This document shows, piece by piece, positions 22,327 to 33,440 of a stretch of 64,000 nucleotides of DNA. This DNA is from Perkinsus olseni. Taxonomy: Eukaryota > Perkinsozoa > Perkinsida > Perkinsidae. The notes below the pieces were generated by a model, which saw only the letters and a list, made by a program, of their open reading frames with translations, was not told the origin of the DNA and did not search any database. The stretch covers positions 1 through 64,000 of the forward strand of contig JABANP010000082.1 in NCBI GenBank assembly GCA_013115135.1. The letters are read 5' to 3'. How positions within the stretch are numbered: position 1 is the first letter of the stretch; each line of letters starts with the position of its first letter. Both the position numbers and the translations under genes were made by a program.

Positions 22327-25060
22327 AACATAGAAGATCCCAAGCTTTGAAAGCTAGGGTAGTTAACGCCGCCACGGAGCTACATATAATTTATATGATT
22401 TATATGATAAATCACGTTGCAGCCGACGAAGTTTGATTTGTTCCAGAAAATTCGAGGACCAGTGGAAGATGTGATGAGTTTTTCTTCGTTTTCTCAGCTC
22501 TGTCAACCGTTCAGATAGCTCTAGTCAGACTGATGTAGGAAGAAACACATTTTCACTGCTGAAGTGCCTCAGTTTATGAGCATGCTTTCGCCGAGGGGAG
22601 GTAGGCCACGAGGCTAATTTACCGGAATGAGGCGCGAATTTTACCGATCGGAAAGCCCAATTCTGTAAATGGCCTTACCCGCCATTGGAGGGCTCCAGTC
22701 CACTTCGAGGCGATTAACCTCGAAGGCGGTGGTCGCCACGGCAGCTGCGACGAAGGACAGTACGGTGAGCATCACCAAACGGCTTAGCTGCTGTAACGCG
22801 TCACCAGACGAATCGTCTGAGACGATGCTTCATTGAAAGAGAGATGGTCTACTGTAAGGAGAAAAAGCCCGCATACCAAGACTCAACCTACAAGATGGAA
22901 ACTCCCGAAACAATGGAAGCGCTTCCATGCGAAGGAAGAGTGCCAATCGTCTTGGCCCGCCCTGGATCTTCCACAGACACCAAGCAAGATTCGCCTTCAG
23001 CCATCTACGGCGGCAATGCGTCTACCCTCATAGGAACCTGGTCAATACGATGAAGGGGAGAAGACACGTTTGAGGCGTGCTCTCGCGAGATTATCCTCTA
23101 GCGACTCGGTTCAATGCTCTATTGAAATTAACGCTCAGAATATCCGTGATGTTGATTGAACTCAAAATAATGAAAAGTCACAAAATTAAATTTTGAAAAT
23201 TCCAAGCAAATTAACTTTCTCTTCCATTTTTATCAGGTAAGGTTCACCTCAAATGTCGTACTGTCCCTGAAAGGTCATCCCAAACACGGTGCATACGACA
23301 CGGAAACAGTACCATAGTATTCACAGGTTCTATGTTAACACAGTCGAGATCTTCAGAGTGCATTCTCTCCTGCAAATACTCCTCTGGGTCTCTTCTCGTC
23401 TGCGACCACCGCGGTGCGGTAGCTCAACCCCGTCACCGCACTGGGTCCCAGTGGTCTGCAACGATTGGCCATTGTCGAGTTCCAGCAACCGAAGACAGGG
23501 TCAACCCATCAAGCTGTCCGAGATCTTGAAATAACAGGCGAGGCTTGCCTGGTAAGCCAACTGCATGACCATTGATGTGAGACGGTCGAAGAGACGCCCG
23601 TTGCAGAAAATTCCAATCCAGTCCATGTCGCGGGTCCTGTCAGCACTCCCGGTCCTGTCATCACATCCCGCGCTTCTCGTTGCACGTCACCGTTAGCGGC
23701 TTGTAACTCCCCCGCAAGCTGCTCCAGATATTGATAAGTCTTTCCGTAGATATAGTGCATTCTGATCAGACACGATTTGATACCACTTAGTTGCTTCCCT
23801 CAGCCAGCGCCAGGACCCATGGGTGCAAAAGCTTATGTGAGGTCAAGCGAGATGAAGAACTAGTCGCTGCTCAGGCCTGGGAGTGCCCATTGAGCATTGC
23901 CCAACGTTAGAATAGATGCAGTCATTTCACGGTTCAAATTCGTGACAGATTGCTCGACTGCCGTGGGGAGGTAACATGCCGAGAGTGAGCCCTCTTGAGA
24001 AGGCTGTTGGCATAATGCAGGCTCACGAAGCAGCGATCTCAACCGCAAGATTTGAGGGAAGAGGCCAACGGTCTCAATCCGTCCTAGTTACAAGTGACAT
24101 ACTACGGTTAACGCGTAGAAATCACCCTTCGGAGCGAACAATCGTGGGCCACGATTCGTGGGCATGGGAGTCATGCCAATGCTTGCCAAGTGACTCAAGC
24201 CTCTGCTCCCAAGGCGGCTGGCTTTGGATCACTGCGACATTCAAATCGGACAATGAAGCTCATTCTCCTTTGAAGGAAGTACCTCCTATCATAGGAGTCC
24301 TATGGTCGGAAATTTCCGCCTCTCAAGAGAAGAGCTGAGTTCCAAGTTGGAAGACGCAGCGTGTTGCACGCTGGGCATTAGTCGCGCGGCACAAATTGAT
24401 ACAGCTTACGGCCGATAGGTAGTACTGAGATACTGACATTTTGAACCAGAATCTCATGTTGAGAAGGGGCCGCCCCTCAGAGGCGTAATACGGGGAGTGA
24501 GATATACTGCAAAGGTCACTGCAATTTTTTGACAAATTCGCAATCAAACATCAAACACTCACCCCAGTCTGGGGCTCCCACATACCTGGAAGGCCCGATG
24601 GGGGCCTCGAGGCATTCTGAGATCCAGGACAGTACCCTCCTAGCGCCGTACCTGAGTCGACAACAATACTGCCACGGTCCTACCGTGAATGAGTCACTCA
24701 TAACATCTTCAAACTCACTCGAGCCACTGATTGACTTCCGAGTCCAGGACCTGGACTCCAGGTCGTCCTCACAAACCGAGGCTCACGCTTGAAGGAGCTA
24801 GGTAGACTTTCAGGACGGTATCTGACACGTTGGATCTTATCAGAGTGGTACGTAGCTCAATGTCGTTAACACATCGAGTGACACATGACACTTCATCGGC
24901 AATTGCAATGCGAGTCTCGCATATTTGGCACTGTCACTTAGAATACTACTTAACATGCGAATAACAAAAGCCATGAGCATGCTGTTCTGATGTGGAGACA
25001 AGTTAGGCACCCTTACTAAGGGTCCCATGTAGACACAGGCGAATTATACTGCATGGTGAG
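22327..25060. other. Gene-poor spacer
   Basis: No supported gene. A small plus-strand frame (22844-23053, 69 codons from ATG) has no recognisable feature. TA-rich runs occur near 22380-22410. Some minus-strand frames between 23.5 and 25.0 kb could be remains of the retroelement whose reverse transcriptase is at 25.4 kb. Confidence 0.4.
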
Positions 25061-25063
25061 CAT

Positions 25064-25109
25064 ACTATGGTAACCATAGTATCATATAACCATAGTATGG
25101 TTATATGAT
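25064..25109. repeat. Two adjacent palindromes
   Basis: ACTATGGTAACCATAGT (25064-25080) is directly followed by 25081-25109, where ATCATATAACCAT and ATGGTTATATGAT form 13-bp arms around AGT. The two share ACCATAGT, so cruciform or alternative pairings are possible. Confidence 0.85.
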
Positions 25110-25329
25110 CGTATATAGTGTGGGGGTAAAACACAGTGGGTTGGTAAAACACCCCTAGAAAAGATTCTGCTGCCGTTCCGAGGCCGCGGCCGTGACCGTG
25201 TCAAATAATATTCGTTGGCAGAGACAGTACAGTTAAAATGTAAGACTCGTGAAGAAGGTCCAACGGACGAACCCTATCAATAACTCGCAATAATCCCGGA
25301 TCGCGATTCCAGATCGCACCATCATTCCA

Positions 25330-25620
25330 GGAGCTTGATTCCGCACGCTGGCCGGGTCGCTGTCGGAGTACAAGATGATGTCGTCCATGTAGATGTGATA
25401 CTAGGCACTGGAGACAGACTGGCTGTCTTCCACAGAATTTAGTGGATGGCCATTTCCAAAGCGCATGGGGTCATTGTAATCCCGTAGATCATTCAGTGGA
25501 AGTGGTATAGTCTTGTCGTCGACACGGACACACCGAAGAGCTTTCTGAGTGTGGGCCTGATCCGTATGTGCATGAAGGCGTCCGTGATGTCCAAAATGAC
25601 GAGTCAAGCTCTGGCTAGAT
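25330..25620 (-). mobile_element. Decayed LTR-type retroelement, reverse transcriptase remnant
   Basis: On the minus strand IYMDDIILYSDSD (about 25400-25364) matches the catalytic YxDD strand of Ty3-like reverse transcriptases. It is preceded by PMRFGNGHPLNSVEDSQ, resembling the PFGLxNAPxxFQ block. Further upstream, in another frame, is ILDITDAFMHI (about 25610-25580), like the first catalytic Asp block. The blocks are in the right order but split among frames and by a stop, so the element is dead. I found no LTRs, integrase or protease that I could support. Confidence 0.6.
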
Positions 25621-27507
25621 CTATTGGCTAGATCTCACCGGATAACGACACACTGAAATAGTACATGCCCGAGAATTCGGCAGCTCCATTAATTAGAAGT
25701 TCGTATTAAGAGTACCTTCTCCCAACTAAATGAGTTGGATCGGCGTCTCCGCCCTTCTCAACAGTGCGATTATCTCTCACACACAGCACACTGACAGCCA
25801 GTGACCAAAACCAGTCACTGACTGGCTTGGAATGGCAAAGTTTGCAATCACCCCTGGCATGAGCCTCGCCACCGGGAGGGCACGGCTAGCAGGTACAATT
25901 TGTACCGTACAAAGGATGGCACTGGTATGTAGCTTCAAATCGAAGACGGCTTAGACGGAGGGCCGAGACTCTCGGCCCGAGAGTGACTCTCACCGAGACT
26001 GCTCAGCCGCAGACAGTGGCGCCGGAGTGATCCGATAGCGACCTGTCGGGCGTGGCTTCTAGTTGCTTACTGCTAGCCGGTGGCTCCACCCAGCAGAGTC
26101 TGCCGCAGCCCTGATACATGCGTCAGGCCAGACACATGTACCGAGAACCTCGACTCGCGAGGAGAAGCTACTTCTCCTTGTCGCTATATGGGCGCTCGAT
26201 GTGAAGCGAGAAATGAGCAAGATGACACGAGCCCCGAGGTGTTGTGGCTCTGCTGTGGCCGTCAGCAGGGAGAGTCATCAGGCGAATCACTGTTAATAAA
26301 GAGCGAACCTGTAGCTTGCAACAGAGCCCGGGCATCAGAGAACGATACTAGTGCTCAGCTGGAATCGCACTAGTTCGGTACAATCGCGCACTGTCGTTGC
26401 AATATAATTTACGATCCTACTAGGACTTTCAAAGTACATCATACTAAGGCTGCACGACGGGGATCCCGTCACGGGATCTCGCACACCATGGCTACAACGC
26501 CACTGCGATAGAAAGCAAGTGCTGATGTACAAATCAAGGGCAAGAGCCCCTTGCAAAGGGAGACATTCAGCCATCTTACCGAAGAGGGCCTCTTCGAGCC
26601 TGTCCGAGAAGCTCTCCAGGAGAGCGCAGTTGTTTCCGACGCTGGATTTTCTCATAACTCAAACGGTTTCCAGCACTTCCGCGAAGGCAACCTGAACTCC
26701 AAGGGTTGTACTAAGCATGACCTGTGCATCGGCCTTACGCGCTAGCTCACGACTCAGGAGATCGCGCTGCCCCTCCCCTTGAGCTGTACATCGGTGGGTC
26801 GGTAGAAAGAGATCATTGGCGTTGGTGGAGAGGTGTATAGCATCTACTAGGGTATTATACTCAAATTTCAGGCATCAATTCGAATCCATGAACGTATTAG
26901 AGGTCGCACACCACTTATGCTAAGAATTTGTGGAGGGTTGTACACAATGAGCCATTGTTAATAACGCGCAAGTATCAGAGTAAGTACATTCTCGGCACCA
27001 CAACTCAATCCTGGTCACAACGCCAGAAACACGAAGTCACCATGTTACTGTTTCGAAGGCCAGCGTCAAGCCCGCCCAGGTTTCCATTCGATTCTCAAAC
27101 AGTATGGACAGCAGATATGGCCTCCGTTAGCTACCTGAGTAGGATTAAGCTTGACAAGGCTTGAACGACGAACAGCGCTGAGATTCTCCAGTGGAGTTGG
27201 TAAGTCACAAAAACCGTCGCTCGTACTTGAGCTATCCTTGCTGCGTGAGGTCCAAGGTAGTTCCTATTGAGGATTCCTTTTTGCTGTTTGTGCCCGGTGC
27301 CGAACTCCGTTAAGGTCTCCAAAGTCTGAGAGTAAGCTAGTAAACCCGTAGACTGTCCCTCTGGATGTCTTTCCGCCATCCCCCGCACTCACCACCCACG
27401 TCGCCTCGCCCGGCATATGCTTACTAATGAACAACTGCATCACTTCTTTCATCGTAAACTGAGGAAATCACGAGATTATCGAGGAGCTCTCGAGGACGAG
27501 CCGCAAA
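25621..27507. other. Gene-poor stretch, no supported gene
   Basis: Only short conflicting frames. Some may be further retroelement debris, but no motif beyond the reverse transcriptase blocks is recognisable. Confidence 0.4.
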
Positions 27508-27911
27508 TCAAAAATATGTCTCAGCAAGTGAGTAGCTCAGCTTCCTCAGTTCACCATGCGAGCCTCGGCCAAGATGAAGAAATGCTCGCCCCTCAGTATT
27601 GGTTCCCAAGAGAGGCCCTGACCACAAGACGCTCCTATTCTTCTCTACCTTCCGATGGCAGTTGCCGCAATGCAACGTGTGATGAGCTTTCCTCAGTGGG
27701 TCATCTCCTTTCCGCTCGGTCCTAATTTGGTTGTAGCGAAACAACAGCGGCCTCGCGGCCGCGAACAGTCCTGGACGCGGCACGAACACCCTGCCGACCA
27801 GTCGAACCAACTGTGAATAGCTGCCCGGCATGATCAAGCAAACGAACAAGCTACACACAAGAGTCACAGCATTAGCCATCTCATCGATCACGCTCATTCG
27901 CCACTGAAAGC
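27508..27911 (-). CDS. Possible small membrane protein (weak)
   Basis: A 178-codon open frame (28044-27508) begins with GTG; the first in-frame ATGs are near 27900 (MSVIDEM). From there about 130 codons include a hydrophobic stretch (AVTLVCSLFVCLIMPG) and a basic C-terminal half with LHCGNC. It follows the JmjC gene tail to tail in the same direction. No family recognised and no splice support; it may be chance. Confidence 0.2.
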
Positions 27912-28044
27912 GATTCGCTAGTCGCTCCACAAATTCACGGAAGGCCGAACGAGACTCGACGGTCCAAAGAGGATAGAAACCTGCTGTCGGTGCGATGAAT
28001 ATGCACAAACGACTGTTGTAAGCAATAGAATATACGTAGGACAC

Positions 28045-30991
28045 TCATTTCTTCTCGTACGATATCGTCTTCCTAGTGGACTTCAGGTGCGACCAGAACG
28101 AGAACTTCTCGCCGCTGCAGTGAGATGCGTCGTCATCATCAGAAGTGGAACTCTGGGGTTTCGAGCTCTGAAGAAATACAAGCAAGAGTCCCATTCAGGC
28201 TTCCGCCGGTGCGCGACGATCGCCTCTGATAGGCCCACACGGAAGACTATATTCTTCACCTATCTCCAGGTCACCTCATCTCGCGCCAATAAATCCGGGC
28301 GTTTCTCCCTCAGACGCTTATCAAACTCGTCAGCCATCTCATCCTGCAGCTTCTCATACTCATGGCAATCGTGCGTATGAAGACCCGATATGCAGTGAGG
28401 AGTTTCTCGGAAGAATCGACGGGCTTTATGGACGCTCGATTCGGCACAGTAGTTCTGAGTAACTGAGAAGACCCGACAGCACTCCTAGCTCCACCTCAAA
28501 AAGGCAAGTCGCAAAGACCGTCTGAGTTCAAGAGCTCAGTTCGCGGATGTTCACAGTCAACGTCGGGACGAGAAAAATGTAACACTGAGCAGGGTTCTCC
28601 ATAACCCACCATGACGAACCCCAAGTCGTGCGAGATATGCAAACCCACGACCGATCTCCAGTGAGAGCTTAACATTGTCTCGCACTCTACCACGCCTTCA
28701 CACGCCGAATTCTTGCTGCTCAGGAAGCAAAGTCCACAATAGCAATTGTCAACCCGTTGACCCCCGTACTACTCGCAATAGTGATATCATCATCCTTGTC
28801 GTTATTGATCACGCAATGCCACCAACCACGAGGAACGAACATGCACTCGCCGGCCTTACAGGTACCCTGTAGTAGCTTGTCGCCATACAAGGCTTCCGTG
28901 TCCTCGAAGAATCTGTCACATGACGGAAACGATCTACGCCCGATCACTGGATTCCCCACCAAGCGGGGAACACAGAGGACTACACGAGCAGGCACTAATG
29001 CTGCTACCCGGCATCTCACATATATTGCATTCGTTCACGCAGACGGAAATAACGCAGTCACTAGGGCGGTTTTACAAGCGTGACAAGAAAGAAGTTGCGT
29101 ACGGTGAGGCCCACGATCATAAAAATGGCTACTCCTCCCCATAGTCGATGGCCGAAGGTCATGCAAGACGCAATGATATATCCCAGCTCACCTCGGCCAC
29201 CATTCATGAAGAAGCGACACAGGTTGCGTCATGTTCGAGCCATCCGCGGAGGGGTATACTCCAACGGGGACGCAGCTTGGTGGCAGCATAAACTGAGAAG
29301 TAACACACAGTGCGGCAAGCTACGCAGCCGCAGGAACCTCCACGATTACACACAGGCCCACGCGGACAAGCACGGATTTCCGGGGCCCAGGAACTAAATC
29401 CAGCAGAAGAGTCGGGGTGTCAACCATTTCCTCGAGACGGTCGAAGACCATGATTCCTGCCCACCAGTGCCACCCACTCTACTCTCCGGTTCAGCCGTAA
29501 CGGACCCGAAGACGCGACTAACGTTCACCCAAAGAGAACTAATTCCCGTGTCAGCAACCACCACGAATAAGGACGACTTTGAACAATATGTTACGAGAAA
29601 GATCCACATCATACTCAAGTATCCGCAACACAACCATGAGTGACTATCAACTGGTGTCGTCAAGCAATTAGATGCAACGCGAAGATACACAAACGATCCA
29701 CCTTATTACCCATCGTTTGCTTCCTCTCGCTACCGCATTCCAAGCATGAGTAGCATTCGGATCCACATGCCACTTGGACGCGCCTCCAGGGCCTCCAACC
29801 ATCAGCCAGGCATTCCGCGGCCGATACACAGTCCCGTTCAACAAGTCGTACATGTCGTTCTTGAAGTAACTGAATGCAACGGCTTGCGCATGGCAGCTAG
29901 CACTGCTCTCGAACGAGCACGTGTATTCCCACAAGTGAAAGACAGGAGTCAGCAGTGCTACAGCAGTCAACAGCAACAGACTGCTTACACCAGCCTGTTA
30001 GCGCAGAAGGAGTCCTTCAAAGGAACGAGCGAGATGCCAGAAGTATCACACGTAGAGACTAAAGTCTCATTAATCGAACAGCACACTGTGGAGTTCACGG
30101 CACAGCGCTAAGCACCAATTCAAAGCTAGGCATAACGAAACAACGGGAAGGACCGCCTCTGACCCTGCCCAATACTACTCAAAAACTTCGTAATCCTTCG
30201 TCAGTTTCGGACATGTCTCTCGGAATTCGCCGTCAAATACAAACAGCTGGCCGTCCTCTTTACAGCCCCCATTCTTCCAGTACTGCAACCACTGCCGCAT
30301 AGTCAAGTCGCCGCTTCCACACAACAACACCGTGTCCCCGCAAGCTTCCATCAGATACTCATCCGAGCTCCACTTCGTCATAGCCGACCACCCCTTCATT
30401 CCACCAGTCAGTATCACCGGCCTGCCAGGGCTTCTCGAACCTCCTAACGAAATCCTCCACCGACAGATCCGATACATCTACCCTCTCTATATTAGATTTC
30501 GAGCTACTGATTTCCGCTGGCATCGGAAGGTTCCTCAGCAGAAACGGCTGATAAAGCAAGTCGCTGTACACCCGGCAGTCGACTCTCGGGGCCTTCCATC
30601 CTCCTCTCATTCGATAGTACGTGTCCCTCCAGTACGCTCCGCCCTCCGCCGGCTCTATTTTACCGCGATAATTTTCATTCCCGCAGACCAGCTCCTTCCA
30701 CAATTCGTCTAGGCCGGTGTAGGCCAGCATCGCCCGTGACGTCATTCCAAGAAGCGCGAGAGACTTCCCGTCCAAATATCGCAGAATCGTCCCAAGCAGG
30801 ATCTCTTCCCCCAGTACTCTCAAATCCCCAGTTATTTCACTCCTGGCAGTCGTCGATGAGCCCTGACTGTCGAGGTACAGGTTGCCCAGAGGTCGCACAC
30901 CCAAAGGGTGTCCTGATACGCCCGGGGCCGACTCTTTCCGGGCCTTCTTAGTCGGAGGGCATTCGATAACGGATGACGTCTGGGGAGCCAT
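28045..30991 (-). CDS. F-box/JmjC domain protein (2-oxoglutarate dioxygenase type), six exons, one surplus base
   Basis: Exons 30991-30179, 29869-29710, 29292-29192, 28912-28773, 28462-28275 and 28167-28045; introns of 309, 417, 279, 310 and 107 nt, all GT-AG. The order is: basic N terminus, F-box-like segment (LGEEILLGTILRYLDGKSL), WRDTYYRM, then the JmjC domain with the iron-binding HVD (SKWHVDPNATHAWN), VYPSADG, the second His in FVPRGWWHC, and TQNYCAES. A short acidic/basic tail ends it. This order matches plant and protist F-box/JmjC proteins that act on protein or histone substrates in the nucleus. Within exon 1 (about 30420) the frame changes between EKP and RPVILTGGMKGW; one base too many explains it, and the intron phases require exactly that. 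It is either a sequence error or a recent lesion. A shorter end at TAG 28260 is possible if the last intron is retained. Confidence 0.8.
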
Positions 30992-31540
30992 TGGATAGGA
31001 CTACTGATATTACCTCACTGCTACTCACCCGGGACTTCATCCGTTTTCCCGACAGCTGTAATCACACATCATAAAGCACGCTCAATCAACAAGAAATCAC
31101 GTAGAAAACTATTCAGAAAACTACATTTCAACAGATCACATTACCAATTAGATTGCCGCAGAAATTATCCACAACACATAGACGCCAAATGCCCTCTCGT
31201 AATCGCCCAACACTAACTGTGCTAGCTAGCCATCGTAGGAAGAGTTCCTCACCGCCTCAATCCTCTCCGGAAACACGAAAGATTGAATCCCGACCTCCCA
31301 CCTTCCCACTTATCATGAAAACACAACACACCACCTCTTCTATCAACGTAACCAGAAACAGATTTGGCAGAGTTTGCGACTTGACCAACCGCCCAAGGGA
31401 TAGTACACCTTACGCTCGATCAATACAATGCCGCAGCTGCTCCGGAGCTAGCGGTTCAGTGACGATATAACGATTACAGGAAGAAGGAGAACAGTACACT
31501 CGATGCACCCTTATGCGTTCGTAAAACCAACACTAAGCCT

Positions 31541-33143
31541 TTACTCGTGCTTCCTAGCAGCCTCCTCATCAGACTCTTCCGAGTCAAGTTCACCCTCGCC
31601 CTCACTGTCCATCTCGTCCTCATCAGAGTCGTAATCGGCGGCCTCGCCAGTGAAATACCTGAGCACACTCGAAGTCACCAACCAAACTAAGTCCATACCT
31701 ACAATCAACGCCCAAGCGTATACAAAACTCTACACGCCCATCTCACATGAGGCCGAAGTAAAACAGTTGAGTGCTGCTTGATAGTCCGAGCCATCGTCAA
31801 TAACGAGCCTTAGATTCACGCCCGACTCGCCACGAGCTTACAATAAACTAGCAAGCGTATAAAAAATTAACACCCTCATTTTTCGCCAGATCGAAGCACG
31901 CTAGAAGTAGCTAAATGACTCAAGCGCGAATCCCTTACTTGAAAGCACGAGGCACGATGTTCTCCTTCAAATCATCAGCCTTCTCGAAATCGGCGCTCAT
32001 AAAGAACTGCAGACGCTCCTCAGCCTCATCAGCGTCAGACTCGGAATCGGAGTCTTCGTCCAAGAAGATTTCAGGGATGGGATGATCAGGTCCGAGGGGG
32101 CTGAAACGAAATACAGCCATCACCAAGATTCATCGAAGTCACTCGCCGAAAATCCAATTGTCGAAGAGAAGGCTCTTGCTACTCCAAAAAAAACTATGTC
32201 CTAAATTCCCAAACACTTCATACAAACGAAGTCTGAAGACAATCTCCGCAAAAATACGTCTTGAACTCCCAAGCACTTGAAGAAAGAAGTTTAAGTTCGA
32301 AGAACGTAACGCTAAAAGTCCCAAATCAACATGCACATGCACAAAAATGCATAAACTCGCTCAAGACACCAGCGCCAAAAAGTATCACTATAAATCTACA
32401 TTGACACACCCTCAAGAGAAAGACAACACACTAGATCTATAAGACCAAAAAAAGCGCTGGAACAGTCATAGGTCCGTATCACCGAGAAAGACAACACACT
32501 AGACCTATAAGACCAAAAAAGTGCGAAGACAATCATAACTCTGTATCACCGATATGAATCCAAATCTAACGCCCCTGAGTTACGTGAAGAATCTGAAGAA
32601 GGAGTCCCTCTCCTTCTGCACAGTCTTAGTGGCACCAGTCTTCTTATTCTTCTTAACCACCGTCTTCAAGGTAAGATCCTTACCAGCCTTCCACGCCACA
32701 GTGTCGCTGTCGATACACTTGATCTCATGGCGAAGCATATCATTGACCTCGCTGAAGTGGTAGGTCTTGCTCAAAGTCTTGTTCTCGAAGAAGGGGTTCT
32801 CGTTGAAGACAAAGGTGATCTTCAAACCAGCGATCAAATCTTCAGCCTTCTCACCGGGGATCTCCTCAGCCTTGATGTCAATCAAATGCTCCAACGCCTC
32901 CTTGTCGTGGTCCTCGATCTCGGGGCCGAAGTTGGCGCTATTCCTCAACACAGTGAGCCAGAACTCAGGGACGCCCCCCTCGGCGATGACCTTCGACCTT
33001 TCGGAAAGCAGGGGCTCGTACTTGACGTCGTAGGACTTCTCCAAGGCGCGAGTCTCGATCTCCTGCTGGCGACGGATGGCGGCGTACTCGGTATCGAGCG
33101 AGTCGAGCTTCTCAATAATGGTGGGGTCGATGGGAGAAGTCAT
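31541..33143 (-). CDS. NAP1: NAP1-family nucleosome assembly protein (histone chaperone)
   Basis: ATG 33143 (the open frame extends to a TTG at 33164, not used here). Exons 33143-32584, 32100-31939 and 31658-31541 give 279 residues with consistent phases. An N-terminal helix (MTSPIDPTIIEKLDSLDTEY) leads to the NAP fold: PEFWLTVLRNS, LKITFVFNENPFF, KTLSKTYHF, WKAGKDLTLKTV, then DSFFRFF, PIPEIFLDEDSDSESDADEA and IVPRAFKYFTGEAADYDSD. An acidic C-terminal tail follows. Such proteins bind H2A-H2B and H3-H4 and shuttle between cytosol and nucleus. The introns are long (483 and 280 nt) and the first contains direct repeats. A secreted-protein gene starts divergently 297 bp upstream. Confidence 0.92.
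32416..32550. repeat. Direct repeat, period 68 bp, in NAP1 intron 1
   Basis: GAGAAAGACAACACACTAGA at 32416 recurs at 32484 followed by the same CCAAAAAAG and GTATCACCGA context. A looser repeat (TCCCAAACACTTCATACAAA versus TCCCAAGCACTTGAAGAAAG) occurs at about 32208-32300. Confidence 0.75.
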
Positions 33144-33440
33144 GGAGAAACCTAGGTGGTGCAAGTGGAAAAGCTATGGTGATGAGTGATCGATTGGAGG
33201 AATCGCCAACGACCTTAACTCCTTTCGTATCTTGCACGCTCAACCTGAAGATACCCTACGAGAGTATGTTATTCACTCCACGGAGCACAATCTGCGCATG
33301 ATAGCCACGCGGGACGCTCACTAGCGACGGGGCGTCGTAACACAAAGCCAATTTCGTGGCGCGCGACACTTTTCCTTTCACTCGCGTCTCTGCCGAGGAA
33401 ATTCACCCGTACAGGTATAAAACCATTCCGCAGCGCCCAG
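33144..33440. promoter_or_regulatory. Divergent promoter between NAP1 and a secreted-protein gene
   Basis: The 297 bp separating two divergent start codons must hold both promoters. At 33350-33370 it contains a near-consensus copy of the GC-core palindrome (AATTTCG, TGGCGCG, CGACACT), 71 bp upstream of the plus-strand ATG. Confidence 0.5.

Noticed and set aside
22844..23053. Small 69-codon gene
   Set aside because: ATG and stop are present but there is no motif, signal peptide, duplicate or splice context; length is within chance expectation.
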